Shown piece after piece: positions 49,301-62,800 of a stretch of DNA of 64,000 bases; within the stretch, counting starts at the first letter, position 1, and every line of letters begins with the position of its first letter. The translations under genes were made by a program, and so were the position numbers. Location: NCBI GenBank assembly GCA_027574665.1, contig CM050651.1, positions 2,109,501 through 2,173,500 of the forward strand, in the 5' to 3' direction. The notes beneath the pieces are model-generated. The model was not told the origin of the DNA and did no database searches. It saw only the letters and a program-made list of their open reading frames with translations. This DNA is from Rhynochetos jubatus (Eukaryota; Chordata; Aves; Eurypygiformes; Rhynochetidae).

Positions 49301-51030
49301 ACAGAAAATGATTTACACAGCTTTAGCTAGATCTAGAGAGAATGTGTTTGTGATTTCAGAGCCGGTTTTATGACAGTATGACTTCATGGCTCCCCTACAA
49401 AAAAAAACTGAAACCATATTGTTTCATTGAATGTTGCCTGTAATTTCTGTGTGGCAAAGAACCAAAACATCCCTAGGAAGCTGTATGTTTGTTTGTCTTT
49501 TTATTAACAAGCTGTTGGCTAAATAAATTTCCATAGTTGAATGACTAAGTCAGATATTTACGATGCAGACACAGGACAGTTCCTTTTAAGGGCTGTGTAA
49601 GAAACGTGGCCAAATGACTGAACATCTTTTGTAACAGGGAATTTCTGGGATGAATAGGCAAGGATTCTGACTAATTGTTGGCACTCAGTCTTAATGAGGG
49701 CCAAATGTGCACCTGTTTGCCTCTCTAACCCCTCCATAAATAGGTTGTGTGGATGTGGCTTGAAGGTCACTTTTCCTGTAGCTCCGTTTTCTTTCACACA
49801 TCTGGGCACGTCATGCTCACAATAGGATGTCAGTACTGTTATTCAGCTATAATCTGGTGTCACTATGTATGCACTAAATCTGTTCCTTAGGCTGTACTTA
49901 AAAATTCTTATTGCACTTATTGTTCTGTATTAGACAAGGTAGTCAACTGTGTTGTCAGTATTTGTCAGTTCTTCAGAATTTCAGTGATTCTGTTCTGAGA
50001 TAACTTCCATGCCCTCTAGCACGTAACTTTACAGCCTAAACAAAGGCAAAAGAGCGTGCACTGACAGTTTAGGGTCTGGATCACTACTTTTCTGGTTTTA
50101 GATGGATTTAATGACACTGCAGGGAAGTGAGCTTGGGCAGGTGGTGCTCTGCAAATCACAGTAAGTGTCCGGCAGTGAAATTTATAGAGAATTGGCCTCA
50201 AGTACCCCTTCCAAACCCAGTCAGTGCAGATCTCACTCCTGCAACCTGCACGGATTGCTAAGGTTCCTCTGTGAAACTGTGCTTTTGTCCTCAATGTGCT
50301 GAACAGGCTTCGAGTGAAATTCCGTCATCTGCATGGTCCCTACTGAGCAATTTAGGCCAGGGCCTTCCTAGGCATTTGGGAGATTTCCAGCTAGCATGCA
50401 GATTTGTTGCAGGCAAAACCTGCAGCGCAGGTGCAGTATTGCTGTACAGAGAGAGCTGGGTGTTGCCCTGCACTTGCAGAGCAATCGCTGTCCTGGCTAT
50501 AGGGGTCTTCAGAGATGGGACCCCAGAATATAGGGCTGTGAAGACATCCCAGCTTGAGTCCTCAGGACAGAGAGAGAATAGGCCAGGACCTCTTACTGAC
50601 AGCTTTCTTCAGGTGCAAAGGAGCAGGAAGGCAATACTGTGAAAATGTTTGGCTTTATTATAATGCAGATATGCCAGAGAGATAGAAGTGAAACAAAAAG
50701 TCTAGCAAGGACAGACTACAGGCAAGTCACTTGCCTACAAGGTAACTAATAAATGAGACATTTGGTGAGCTAAAAGTAGTGGCCCTTTATCCTCAGTTTA
50801 GGATTACAATAAATGAGTTGTTGAATTAAAAATCAGTAAGGTGTAACTTTTACTTAAATAATTCTGTAATGACTGCTTAAATCCGTAAGAACTTCCTCTG
50901 GCATGAAATGTGGTATGGGGCAGTCTGGGGTATGACTTTCAGAATTGTGTACGTTGCATTACCTTTGTGGACATGTCCTTTCCCTTTTGCACTTGGGCAT
51001 GTAGACCTTACTGTACTTTATAATACTTAC

Positions 51031-51241
51031 AAAATCATAGAATCATATCACAGAATGGTTTGGGTTGGAAGGGACCTTAAAGATCACCTAGTTCCAACCC
51101 CCCTGCCATGGGCAGGGACACCCCGACTAGATCAGGTTGCTCAAAGCCTCATCCAGCCTGGCTTTGAAGACAGCCAGGGATGGGGCATCCACAGCGTCTC
51201 TGGGCAACCTGTGCCAGCGCCTCACCACCCTCTCACTCACC
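51031..51241 (-). mobile_element. CR1 LINE 3' end fragment, antisense
   Basis: The AAAATCATAGAATCATATC tail is followed by GGTTGGAAGGGACCTTAAAG and the CR1 3' UTR through CATCCACAGCGTCTCTGGGC to CTCACCACCCTCTCACTCA. About 210 bases survive. Same subfamily as 38983-39150, and the inverse of the ends of the 13472 and 41355 copies. Confidence 0.94.
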
Positions 51242-54200
51242 CATTGTGAGGAAAGAGCTGACTGTCAGCACATGAAAATCTTTTGCCTTTTTTGGCTGGA
51301 GGAGAAACGCTTCCCACCTCAGTGCAAAGGCAAGAGGAGGACCAGAATGTACAGAATTGTGACTTTATGCCATGTGCTTTCAGCAGAGCGTGGTATGGCT
51401 ATTGGGTAGCTTCCCCCCCACCCCAAATCAGATTATCTAACAGTTAATCTGTTTTGTTGATGTGCTGAGCGAAAGCAGCTCATTCAGAGAGAGACTCGGG
51501 GTGGGAGGAGGGGGGAGCGGTTCTGAGTGCAAGCTGTTTCAACCAAACATTTTCCTTTTAGTGATTTGTAGGATTAAATTTCAGGCTGTTGCCTATGGAA
51601 CTTGGCATTAACAGCCAACGCGTTCATCATGTTAGCTTTCCTCCGCAACTTCCCGTGTGGAAAAAAAGTAGAGCCATAGTTTATCACTATCAGTCTCCTT
51701 TGACCAGCTTAAAAGGCTGTGATTAGCCTTTTTCATCCCCTTTTAATACTGACCAAAACCTAGGTGGTTTAATTCACAATCCCCTCACCTTTTTTCTTTG
51801 TGTCTGTGTGTTTTTCTTCTCAGCATATACAGAATAGTTCTGAAATGAGCTGGAATTGATCCATGCTGTTAACCTCCTTCCTTTCTAGACATTATTTCTC
51901 AGTGTACATAACCATCCATATTCAAGCTATGTAGCAAGCCTATTTACTCCTCACCTGGAAGAAGGGTGGGAATTCATGTCAACATTTAGTCAACATTTAT
52001 TGCACTGTCTTTCTCTTGCTTCAGTTAAGTCTGTAAATTGTGAAATGGCTTCTGCTTAATGGTTACGTAGTGCTTCGTAGTTTGTATAATGCCTGATGAA
52101 GCCTGTTCTAGTCATCTTTCTCTCATGACATAAAGGGGGGCAGGGAAGACCTAAGTAATTACAGTGAATGAATCTGTGTCTTCTACATTCTGCTCAGAGG
52201 CTTTGCTGTCTCTTATCCGTATTACTGCTGCGGCTGAGGAGCACATCACAAGGGCACCCTGGTGTGGACCCCCAGTGCTTTACCTGTATAGATTACTGCA
52301 GTGTGTTCGTGCAGGGTGAATCCAGACTCTGCAGCTTCAGTTGTCACAAAGCCTCTTCGCAAGGGGAAAACACATTATGTTAGCTAACATGTAGCAACTC
52401 TCAGGAGGTAAAAGCCTAATGAAATTAAGACAATGCACAGTTCTCACAGGTTGCAGCAAGTGCTGTGGGGAAGCTGAGATAATCAGAGCCTGGCACTAAA
52501 ACTACAGAAAAACTGCTTTTTCCAGAAATGCATTTCACTTTAGTCTATGTATAAATGGTGTAAGAACATATTTTGACATCACAGAGATGAGATTTAAGCC
52601 AGTACAGACTAGATGAACTAATAACAGCATAGGGGACAAGCCAAGAGTGAGACAATCTTGCCAGGAAAACAGGAAACCTCAGCACAGAGTCACAGGGTCA
52701 TAGTGTGTGTATTTTATTTGGGAATGCTGTGTTTGCTTAGCTGGACCTGCTAAACTTGTCCTAACCACTGTAGGGAAGCATGCTGTCTCATTATGTACCT
52801 ATGTTATTTGTATCTGGCTATTTCTGTCCATGGAGAGCGTATAAATTGCATGATACTTCTCACCATGGTGTTCGGAAGATCCTGAAGGCAGTAGATTGAG
52901 AGATGCCAAGTGGCTTTTTGAAAGGGCTCAGTGGTGCAAAATCCTGGGAGAAGCTCTGATTCTGGTGATGAAAGAGAGAGCATCTTGTCCATGTATTAAT
53001 GTGATAGCTTCAGGGATTGTCTGGCGCTGTGATTAATCTGGGAGCAGCCACAGTCAGGAAAAAGTCCCCTTGGGCTACTACGTCAATACAGGTGGATTTT
53101 TAGCTTATACACAAATAGCTAGAAGGGTCACGAGTAAACCTCCTCTGTCTGTCATCAGAGGTGGTGGTCTGCCATCTCCTCTCCATTCCATTTCCAAAGA
53201 ATGTGGCTGGGGTAGCCTAGGTGCTTGAATCTTCTGTTTGTCCTCTCGGAGCTTGCATTTTCCCCGTGTTATTTTTCAGATCTGCTCCATGCATGACTCT
53301 TGATCCCTGCCCTAACCCTTAGCCCTGTTGCAAATGTAACCCTTTCACTCTTTGGTTTACGGAGTCAGAGTCTTTTTCTAAGTCAGCATCTGTCGTGCTG
53401 AAGGGTTTGACATGGAGAGACACCTTCTGCAGTGTCGCATGTGTATCCAGCCCCAGACGTCATTCCCTCCACTTCGGCAAGCTGCTCTGAAAACCCCACT
53501 GAAACAAAGCCCGTTTGGCCCAGTGTGGCTCAGGCACCAATTTCATTTTGTTTTGAAACCCAGTGTTTCAAAGTACCTAACTGCAAAAGTCTTCTTCCTG
53601 TACAGTTCCAGATTTCTGCCTCTTCTGGGTCAGTTTCTCCAGTTTCTTTTAATTAGACTTGTGTAACTCAAATACAACCGTTAACGTTGGCTAATATTGT
53701 ATGCCAAACAAAGATATTTTAAGGATTAACTGTCTGCATGTCATGACTATGTAAATACTATTTGCTTATCTAGCAGTTTCTTTCAAGTGGTGACTTTCGA
53801 CAGCTACATTTCAATTTTACCAACTGTTTCTTTCTAAAAATGAAGAAGATATAGGATAGCAAGAGCAGAAACAATACTTCTTAATGTAAACAAGTTTGGA
53901 TTAGGGTGTTAATGAAGCAACTACTGAACGATGTAAAAAGCATTGTATTAGTGACTAGAAATGTGAAGAGTCATGTATCATTCAAAGCCAAATCCCCCAG
54001 GAAGAGTTCACATAATGTACGTGAACTGTTCAGCAGTTTAATAAATACGGAAACTGAAAAGGGCAGCATTTGCTGTAATCCAGGCATCTTGTTAATGCAT
54101 ACAGCTTTTTTCAGCCGAGTGGAGAACACTGTATTTAACACTGAAGTGTATCTGAGTGAGACACGAGACAGTGGCTAAGCACGTTAGACTAATACAGCAG

Positions 54201-57200
54201 TCCTCTGTTCCTAAAACTTGAGAAAATTTTGTCGAACCTTCTGGGATTCACTTTCCCAGTCAGGAGCAATGATACAAGAACTTCTAACCTGAACATCTGA
54301 ACTTGCTACACTCCAGCAGTATTACATGTTAGTAACTACAGAAGCCATTACAAATATACAACTTGGCAGCATTCAGCGTATTTTCAGCCAGCACTGTAGA
54401 GAATAGTGATGTGAGTGTTTCTGTGGTTAACTTCTTCCCAGGATGTTGACAAAATGGAGAGCTCTAAAAACTTCACGTTGTAATCAAAGCTCCAGTGAAC
54501 CATACTTTCCTCCGAGTATTGTCACTGATCCATGGAAGTCACTTTGCATCATTTGGTCCAGCTGTTACCTTTTTCCCCCAGCTAAAACTGAAATGGGAAT
54601 CGCCATGCCAACAAAAGCCACTGATGCAGATCTTCAGTGTGATAGCTGAGCTGTTGGTTTGGGTTTGGTTTTTTGGGTTTTTTTTCAGAAGGGTCCTAAT
54701 GCCCTTTAGTATTTTTGGTAGCACTCTCAATCAAGCTTTATGTAGCAGCTATCACCAGCTTGAATAGGCTGCAGCTTCCAGTCAGAAGCAGGACTCCCTG
54801 CCTTGGGATGACTGCTCTGTCCAGTTTCTCTGGGGCTAGGTGAAAGTTGGCTTTTCCTCATCATTTTGTACTCCGCTTTGTGCTGACTAATCTGCCTGAC
54901 ATAGGAGAACTGATTTAAAAGCTGCCCGCAGTATTTCCTGCTAGAATAAGGTCTGAAGAAATCAGACTGAAGGGAACCTTAAATTTTTGCATGCATTTTT
55001 GTGTGTGTGTATTTCTGGATGGCTGTGTACCTCCAGACGACTGGGGAATGAAAATATAAAGGACTGACACAAATTTCAAACCTCTAGATCAGTTTGGCTC
55101 AGTCAGGTAATTGCCCAGTGACCTCCCTTTTGGATGCTTGACAAAGCCCGTCTTTTTAACAACACACACTTCTGCTATGACCTCTGATTATGGATTAAAA
55201 AAAAAAAATCCATTCTTGGCCTTTCTCTCACGTCTTGTAAACAAATAGGTGTTGACTAGTGTAGTCATTATTTCCTGAAGGCTTTCTGTCACCACTTTTC
55301 AAATAAGTCTGTACTGAGATGAACAGCTTTGTGGTTCAGGGCAGCCTTCGGTGTGCAGAGATTGAGTTCCTTGGTCTCCCACAGATTTTGTTTAATGAGA
55401 GGATGGATTGCTTTGGAGGGCATTCAGCATTGGTTTTTTAACCAAAGTTACCTAAAAGCGAGGCTGCTAATCTGAATGAATCAGCCGAGTTCCATTTATT
55501 GTTGAAGAAGAGAGCAAGGCATCTGCAGAGGCTGTCATCTTTTTGGACTGTAGGAAGAGCCCTGAGGTACCTAACTTGTTACCAAGTTGAGGTGACATCA
55601 ATTCTGTGTTATGATTTAAATCAGACCGCTTATTGATTTTGATGGGAGCACACCTGAGCACCCTTTTATTTCATTTTCTGGGAACTGTCTCATCCAACCT
55701 GAGGCATCCCACGTTTAGAACATTAGGTTTAGCTTTGTGTTTTTCTTATCTTTCCTCTATTGTTTAGATTGCCTTATTCAGGTTCAGAGATGAAACTCAC
55801 AAACAACTGATCTACAGAAGCGTCTCAAGCAGAACACATTGTTTCTGTGGGGTTTTCCCTACCTGGTTGTTTTTTTGTTTTGGTTTGGTTTTGCAAGTAC
55901 TTTTCCACTAAACGTTTTTAGGAACTACCATGATGCCTGTCAGGGCTACAAACTAATAACTGGGAGAATCATGTAGAAATAGCAATGGAAAGGACCTGAA
56001 GAAGTAATTTAGGCCATCTCTACACTTCAGGGCAGAAGCAACTGTTCTTACAGGTCACAAAGGTTTGGTTTGCGTCTTTATTCTGGTGCCCTTCCTGTAC
56101 TGGCTTAAATGTTTCTCACAATGCACCAGAATTTCTAAAAAAGGCATATCTTTTATTAAGCTGGGTGTATTTTACTTTATTTTGTTTGTAGATGGGATAA
56201 ATACGGTCTGAAATGACAGTGCCATGTGTGTGGGACTCCATCTTACAGTGTTAAGCACCTGGTAGTGCATCATAGAGCAAAGCATGGAGGAAAGAAGGTC
56301 TAAAAGAATCCACTAACAAACCTGAAATCTTTGTTGATATACTTTGTTTGCATCTCAGTGCTGTGTTGAAAGAACATGTTAAAAAAATACCACTTAAAGC
56401 CTGGGTAAGAGAAGAATTTTATTCAATTTTGGGTCTTTGTTCTTCTTTCTGGTTTGGCTTCTGGAAGTGGCTGTCCAGGTTTAAGTGTCTGGAATATATT
56501 TTTGGCGTAGAAGACTCGTATGTGTCGACTTCTAATGTCTCAGTCTTTGAGACTGCCAGGCTTGCCTTCCGTGGGGAAATTTTATCTAATTGGAGCATCA
56601 CATAAAGTGTGTTTCCTTCTGACTAAATTCCTTTAACGTCTTTGGTATTTCCCTCTTTTATTTCTGAAGTTCCTTCATTTCATATCATAAATAACACTGA
56701 ACTTGCTGAATCACTGCCCATTAATTGCTTCAAGACTGGGTGAACAGAGACAAAAAGGGAAGTGAGAGAGGATTTATTCAAACTTGACATTAACGTGAGC
56801 AAGTGGCACTTTGAGGCACTGCCCTAACCACTAAGAACCCCAAAGCATTTACAAGAATTACAGAACTGATGTGCTGTTTTAAAGCCTTCCTGACCTGAAG
56901 TAGAATGAGAAAAATTAGCAGGAAAGACTGAAGGTTAACACTGCTGCTGTCTCATGACACAGAGATTTAAACACCCAAGCACGCAGACAGCAGCGTAATT
57001 ATTGCTAAATGTGTATCTAATACAGTATCTTTGCATTAAAAGAATCCATATCCTTGTATTCTCAGAATTATCCTCCTTTAGAAACGAGGGCTGTTGGGAA
57101 ATGGGCTTTCTTGTCCATGGGCTTCGGCACCTCACACAGGCACAGCTTTGATGGAGAGTGCCCACACGCTCCTTGGTTTCTGCTGCCCTTGCCTTGCATT

Positions 57201-59580
57201 GCTGCTTGCACCAGTGGTAGCCGATCCATTCTGCCTACTTGGCAGTCACTCTGTGCTCCCATGCCTCCTGTGGGCACAGAATGATGCCATCAAAGCCGCA
57301 GAACCATATTTTTGAGCCGTTTGTGTTAACCGTTGGAATAATACTGGGGTTTTTGCAGAGGATTATTGCAGACTTCATGTTTCCAAGTGAAGTATGGAGA
57401 AACATCTATATTTTTGGAGAATCTTGTATCTCTTCAAGTACTATGTGAGGTCTAGGTGTCTCCTCCATCTGGTGGTGACTCTTCCCACGGACCCAGACTA
57501 ATCTCTGGGTAGTAGAGGGCTAGGGTAATTGCCCGATTAGTACAGAGTACCTCCCCATCAGCCAGGAAATACTGTTTAATTTCTTGATTTCATTTCCAGC
57601 CTTTGCTTAGTAACTGTCTTGGGAGCCTCTGAATAAAGGTAATTCCAGGAGAAATGTATTAAAAGCACTTGCAAAGAAAAATGCTTGGAATAAAATTATT
57701 GGCTGATATTTTCACTGAAGGAGATGCTCTTTGCTGCCCTGGTGTTATAAATAGTGGTTTTGAGAAACACAAGATTTTCTTTGCAAAATGTAATATGTAC
57801 CAACAGAAATACGCAGTTGTGTGTATATCCTGTGTATCCTAGTGTGGTCAGAGGTATCTCAGCTTGATTTGAATTCTGTGTTAAGTCTGCCTTTCCAGTG
57901 AAAATACTTAAAATGCTAAGCAGCATTGCATGTAAATACAAAGAAGATTAATTTCTCTGTATCATTCAATTATGAAGTGTACAGCTCTATAGGATTTGAT
58001 AATGATGACATAAAAATAATGTTATCTTTAAAGAAGCATAGAGATGTCCTACTTGAAAGACACATTGGAGCTCTAACCCTTCTCATCATCCCTACATGCT
58101 TTTGACAGAGGAAAAAGGATGTGCTGAGCAGATGAAGAGGGATTTATTTGTCTGCAGGGGGAATATTCTTCAATAATTATAACTCCTTTTAAGTAACTGT
58201 TTGGAAATAATGTCTCTGAAATGAGACTGTGGAGTTGCTTTAGCCAGGGCATATATCTGACAGTCATTTGTTCAGATGCTGTTTAAATTGTCTTTTCATG
58301 AAGTCTGCAGTTCTGCTATGCTGACAGTGACAATCCATAAAATGCTGGGGTGTACTGTAGCATTTTAAGAAAATGTTTCGCTCTTACACCTGCCAGGACA
58401 TCTGGGGCCCTATTCCCTTTCTCCAGGGAGAAGTCTGTAGCTTCCATATATAATCAATAGGAATTGCTCATATCCTGTTCTAGGAAGATAAGATGTGTGA
58501 GCCAGTCTTTTAAAACCTGTTGTCTAAGTGCAGTGTACAAATACCACTGGTGGTAGATGTTTTTCCTTCTCTTATGTAGATCTTACATAATTGGCATTAC
58601 ATACTAAAGGTCTGGTTCTGCATCATTTTAAGCCAGTGGGGAATTTAACCATCATTTCACTGAGGGGATAACTGGTCTTATGGGGAAAAGGTGCATGACT
58701 TGTCAGTGGAAACACATACCTTTCCTCCCTGGTTGTAAGGTGGGAAAATAAAGCTTAAAACACCTTTGCTTTTCATGTTTTGTAAGTGTGTTTTTGAGGT
58801 GTTTATATTACTGTCAGAGCAAGGTGTGCATTATAATGATTTTTAAAAGATGCTATGTATCCAATCTCCACATAGGTTTAGTAGTCATGAGGTTCCAGCA
58901 GATAATTGCTTCTCTGTACTGCGTTAGAAACTGTTCCAGCAACTTTCTCTGAGTAAAATCAGGAGAGATAAACAGTGTGCTTCTATAGAAGTATAAATAT
59001 TTTTCTCCAAGACATTTAGACTTTCACATGCTGTTGAGGGTTGTTTTTCTTTTTTTCTGCTGTGAGAAGGCCTGCACATTAAAAACATATTCAGGCTTGA
59101 TGTGTAGTTTTAGCTAAGGGTGGGTGTATCTTGCAGGGCTTGAGGTTTGGGTAATACTGCCAACTATTTCTGAGTTCACACGGTTCATTCGTCTAGTTGA
59201 AGTCTGAAAAAACACTTCTCCTGTGTTTAATTTGTGGAGTTTTTCCTCGTTTCAGTTTGTTTTTGTTTGTTCTGTTTCTTCTTTTGATTTAGGATTTCTG
59301 CTCTGCGTTAGGGTTGGAACATCACCTTGTGAAAGATAGTGTGTGTTTTGTAATGTGCAGGTTGTGGTGCCTCTTTGGTCTCACTCCTGGAGCCAAGGAT
59401 GACCAGCTCAATAATGAATATTAAGGAATTCCCTATTAAGACTGTCACATGTGCACAGCAATGTCTGGCGATCTTGAACATCCCATGAAATAATCTCACT
59501 TCAGCGCTTGGGTTACTTTAAGCCCAAATGTACACAGGAGTAACGTTTGCTGAAGTATGGTGCTGGTGACTGCACCGAAT

Positions 59581-59600
59581 ACACACACACACATGTGTGT
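59581..59600. repeat. Alternating AC/GT palindrome
   Basis: (AC)6 runs into ATGTGTGT, so 59587-59600 is a perfect 14-base palindrome inside an alternating purine-pyrimidine stretch. Such sequence can adopt Z-form or a small cruciform. It is a short simple repeat with no assigned role. Confidence 0.7.
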
Positions 59601-60225
59601 CCATGCCGAACACGTGTTTGAACTTCAGTTCACATGGAAAGAAACCCAGTCAAGTTCATGTTTTGTCAAACTTTGTTTTACTAATAGCTGAGTGCATTTG
59701 AAATTAGACCAGATACGTTTACTATCCCTAAGTTTCAAAGCTTCTGAGAAGCTGGGGTGCACGTCTAAAAAACGGCAAAGTGATTTTTATATTTTTCTAA
59801 TTCGATCTGTTTACTACAGAATTAAGTTCCATTATTTTCTCTCGCTCAGAGCATGTGTACCTACAGATAGATAGATAGATCTGTGTACGCATAAAATAAA
59901 TTCACCTCCTGGTCCTGTTTTCAGTGAACCGAGCTCCTGGCATTCTTCAGGTCTCCCAGAAACTCTTTCTCCGCAGCCATGAGCAGTTGCATTATTCTGC
60001 TGTTCCCTCAGTTGCTCTTTGCTTCTGCTCACCGTTTCCTGTTTATATATCCAAGGATCGTACTTTTTTTTTTTTTTTTTGCCACAAGGTTACCCTTGAA
60101 CTCCACTTTTCTGGCACTTTTTCTGTTTGGTTGGTTACCCTGCCAAAAGAATTGCTTTCCAGGTTTCTCTCTTTTTTTCTTTTTCTTTTCTCTTTTCTTT
60201 TTTCCTCCCTTATTTGTGTGCCCAG

Positions 60226-60427
60226 TCTGGCTTCCTGTTCCTAGAAAAGCTACCTTCCCTGTAGGCATGTACTGGGAAGAGTGTATTGCCTCCTTGGGAA
60301 CCAGGTGGTCCCCGACAACCCTCCGCTGCTGTTCAGTCTGCATTGTTAATCAATTTTATAGGAGAAACAGGGTCTGTTGCAGTACGCACACACAGTTGGG
60401 CTGGGTTTTCCTCGGGAACGTTACCAG
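60226..60427 (+). other. Candidate cryptic or alternative exon, 202 bases
   Basis: A long, nearly pure T/C tract (about 60160-60210) leads to GTGCCCAG (AG 60224-60225). The next 202 bases end at TTACCAG|GTATGT, a consensus donor. Joined to RNF150 exon 1 (phase 1) the segment is open throughout (2 bases + 66 codons + 2 bases), encoding a cysteine-containing stretch without a known domain. It enters in phase 1 and leaves in phase 2, so it would shift the frame of the normal next exon. Its openness has a chance probability of a few per cent. Confidence 0.22.
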
Positions 60428-62654
60428 GTATGTGCTGGGGAGTTACACAGAGTAAGTGTAAGAACTAATGTGTTAGAAGTTACTCTTCACTATGCGCTGA
60501 GGCGTTAGTTGGATTGCTCTCTCCTGTGCTTTAGTGGAGCCAGAAAGTGAGACTTGAAGCCTAGAGCGCAGGTGAGTCGGGGAAACTGGAGCTGCGTTCC
60601 CAGCTCTGCTCTTGATTTGCTCTGTGACTTGGACACCTTGCCCCACTCTGAGCTGATAATATCTACCCACTGCATTACAGCTGCTGAGAAGGGAGAAGGG
60701 ATGGTGTTACAGCTGTGGAGAGTAACATCCAGCCTTTTGGTGGGATCAGAAGCAACTGTTTCTAGACAGGATCAAGTACAGAAAAGCAGAATCCATGGTG
60801 CTAGCAGGGTCAGTTTAACTCACTGGTACTGCTTGAGGCTGGCACAGAGAAAGCTCAGTGGCTGTGATGATAAATAAATAAATTTAGCTGCTTCCATACA
60901 TTCTTTTGCTGTGTGAGTCAGAGCTCGGGTTAGCTATTGACTTAGACTGAACAGAAGCAGACAAGGTTAAATCATCCCTACCCTAGACTACAGAGCTGAC
61001 AGTTGAGTTAGTTAGAGTAGTATTAGCTAACACCAGGATAGCTCATTGGGGGTGGGGGGTGGGGAAATAACCAACAAAAACAACCAAACCAAACAAAACT
61101 AGGAGTCTGTCTAAGCAAACCCTCTGCCACCACCAACAGTGTTTTCAGGTGGCTTGTTCTCATTTCTAACTCAATTGTTCTTAATTATGTCCCTATTCCT
61201 GTTATTCTGTCTTTTTTTGTCATATAAACCAAACTGTTACTGAATTTTGTCTTTAGAAAGCCATGACACCATAGTCAAAAATGGAGTTTGTTGCCTGCCA
61301 GACCTTTTCCATGACGTACATGGAAAGGCCCTAGGACTTTTATTTTACTCTAAAAGCTCTCACATTCTCTGAAGTTTATGTTCTTAAAAATTATTTTAAC
61401 CTGGTTTGCATTGATGTAGGTATTTCATTAAATCAGTTTGAAATCCAATTTTAGTGAAGCTTATATCTGTTCATAATGTAGGAAAGACCTAACATTTATC
61501 TTCTGCTTGGTTTTTTGGTTTGGGTTTTTTTTAAATTAGACATTTTAAGTGTTGTTTACCCTAAGGGATTGTAGGCACAGCTGGAGGATTGCAAAACTAA
61601 CAGTGTTAGAGACTAATGAAATAAAACTTGATTTCTTGAGAAAGGAGGTGAATTTTGTTATCCAAATGATATATTATAGCCCTGAATTTTGTCTGATTTA
61701 TACTAGGGTTACCTTTTTGATTTCATTATGGGGAATAGGTCCCCAGTTTTAAAGAGGCTTTTAACAATACTACCTGAAAATGAAGCCCAAAGATTCAGCA
61801 GCTCTGCCCCATTTTCAGGGTGGAAGGTTTCCCTGACAAGGCTCTTGAGCAAACACGATCTCTCCAGCAATAACAAGAGAGACTTTATTATTCCTGTTTA
61901 TGTCTGAGGTAAAACGAAGTAAGACACATCCACCTCTATTTTGAGTTGTTTGCTTGATTTCTGTTTCTTTAATTCAGGAAGTCACTAGCATTTGAGTATT
62001 GAATAGCTCATAAACAGGGGCTACAGATGTTCCCCCCTAATTGGTGTAAGGCCTTGACAAGGCTGGGGGCAGTGAAGAAACCTTCTGCAATTGGGTTGGG
62101 TGACATTTTTGAGGGAAGAAGCTGACACTGTGCTGCATGTTTTCCCCTCCTTTCCTTCCTCCTCGCCTCTTGCCTCAACACGTGGAGGGTGATTTCTTTC
62201 CCTTTCTCCTCAGACCTGGAAGACATGCTTGGTTGCTCTGCAGGCAAGATGGGAGGCCCTTGCTGGGCCCATAGGAGCGTGTGTTTTACTGGCGGGTTGG
62301 GAGGGCATACAGGGAAGGGTTACTTGAATGGAGAAATAAGGACAACTCCATGTTTCTTTGTAGTCCTCTGAATGATTTTGTTATCACTGATTAAACATAA
62401 ATGAAGGCTAATTCTACATGAGACTAGGCTACTGCTTTTGCAGAAGGCACAAAGACTTGTGGCATCGGGCATCCCTGTGACACTAACGTGAGTTGACAAA
62501 GAAGGTGGTTCAGGCTTGTGGCTACAGCTTAGACTGAGTGTAATGACTGAAGACTTTTTTCTTCCTGGGAGAGTCTTTAAGATGGCAGCAACTAGAAAAA
62601 AAGGTGATGGCAAACATGCCACTATTAATCAATCCTATCCATCCCCTATATGGG

Positions 62655-62800
62655 AAAGTATGTTCAAAGGTATGGAATGGCTTCCATATGAGGAACGGCT
62701 GAGTAAGACAGGAAACTTGGAAAAAGACAGGCAACTTTCAGCTTGGAAAAGAGATGACTAAGGGCACATGTTGTAGAGGTCTGCAAAACTCCCACAAAAA
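62655..62800 (+). mobile_element. Diverged, older CR1-like LINE remnant
   Basis: The stretch around 62672-62790 reads like the CR1 C-terminal block (ATGAGGAACGGCTGAGTAAG, then TTCAGCTTGGAAAAGAGATG and TAGAGGTCTGCAAAA), the nucleotide pattern for YEERL...FSLEKRR...IEVYK. It is interrupted by an inserted or duplicated purine-rich piece near 62715-62730. It differs far more than the other copies, so it is probably an older CR1 family member. Boundaries are approximate. Confidence 0.6.

Larger units (their letters stand above)
42011..51030. other. Intron 1 unique sequence, fourth segment
   Basis: Mostly AT-rich intron. Homopolymers: T14 at 42445-42458, A12 at 44759-44770, T15 at 45021-45035, T14 at 47935-47948, A14 at 48467-48480. 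A 21-bp tandem duplication and one exon-like segment are listed separately. The 45975-46070 part is rich in TAAT and octamer-like motifs. No protein or RNA gene is recognised. Confidence 0.55.
51242..62654. other. Intron 1 unique sequence, fifth segment
   Basis: AT-rich intron without a recognised gene. Features are a G-rich stretch near 51498-51519 and another at 61048-61064 (three G-runs each), short (GATA)n near 59868-59880, an AC/GT palindrome (59581-59600), T17 at 60064-60080, and a pyrimidine tract (60160-60220) that precedes an exon-like segment listed separately. Confidence 0.55.

Noticed and set aside
61048..61064. G-quadruplex at a GGGGG/GGGGGG/GGGG tract
   Set aside because: Only three G-runs separated by loops; it does not meet the four-run rule. 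The same holds for the tract near 51498-51519.
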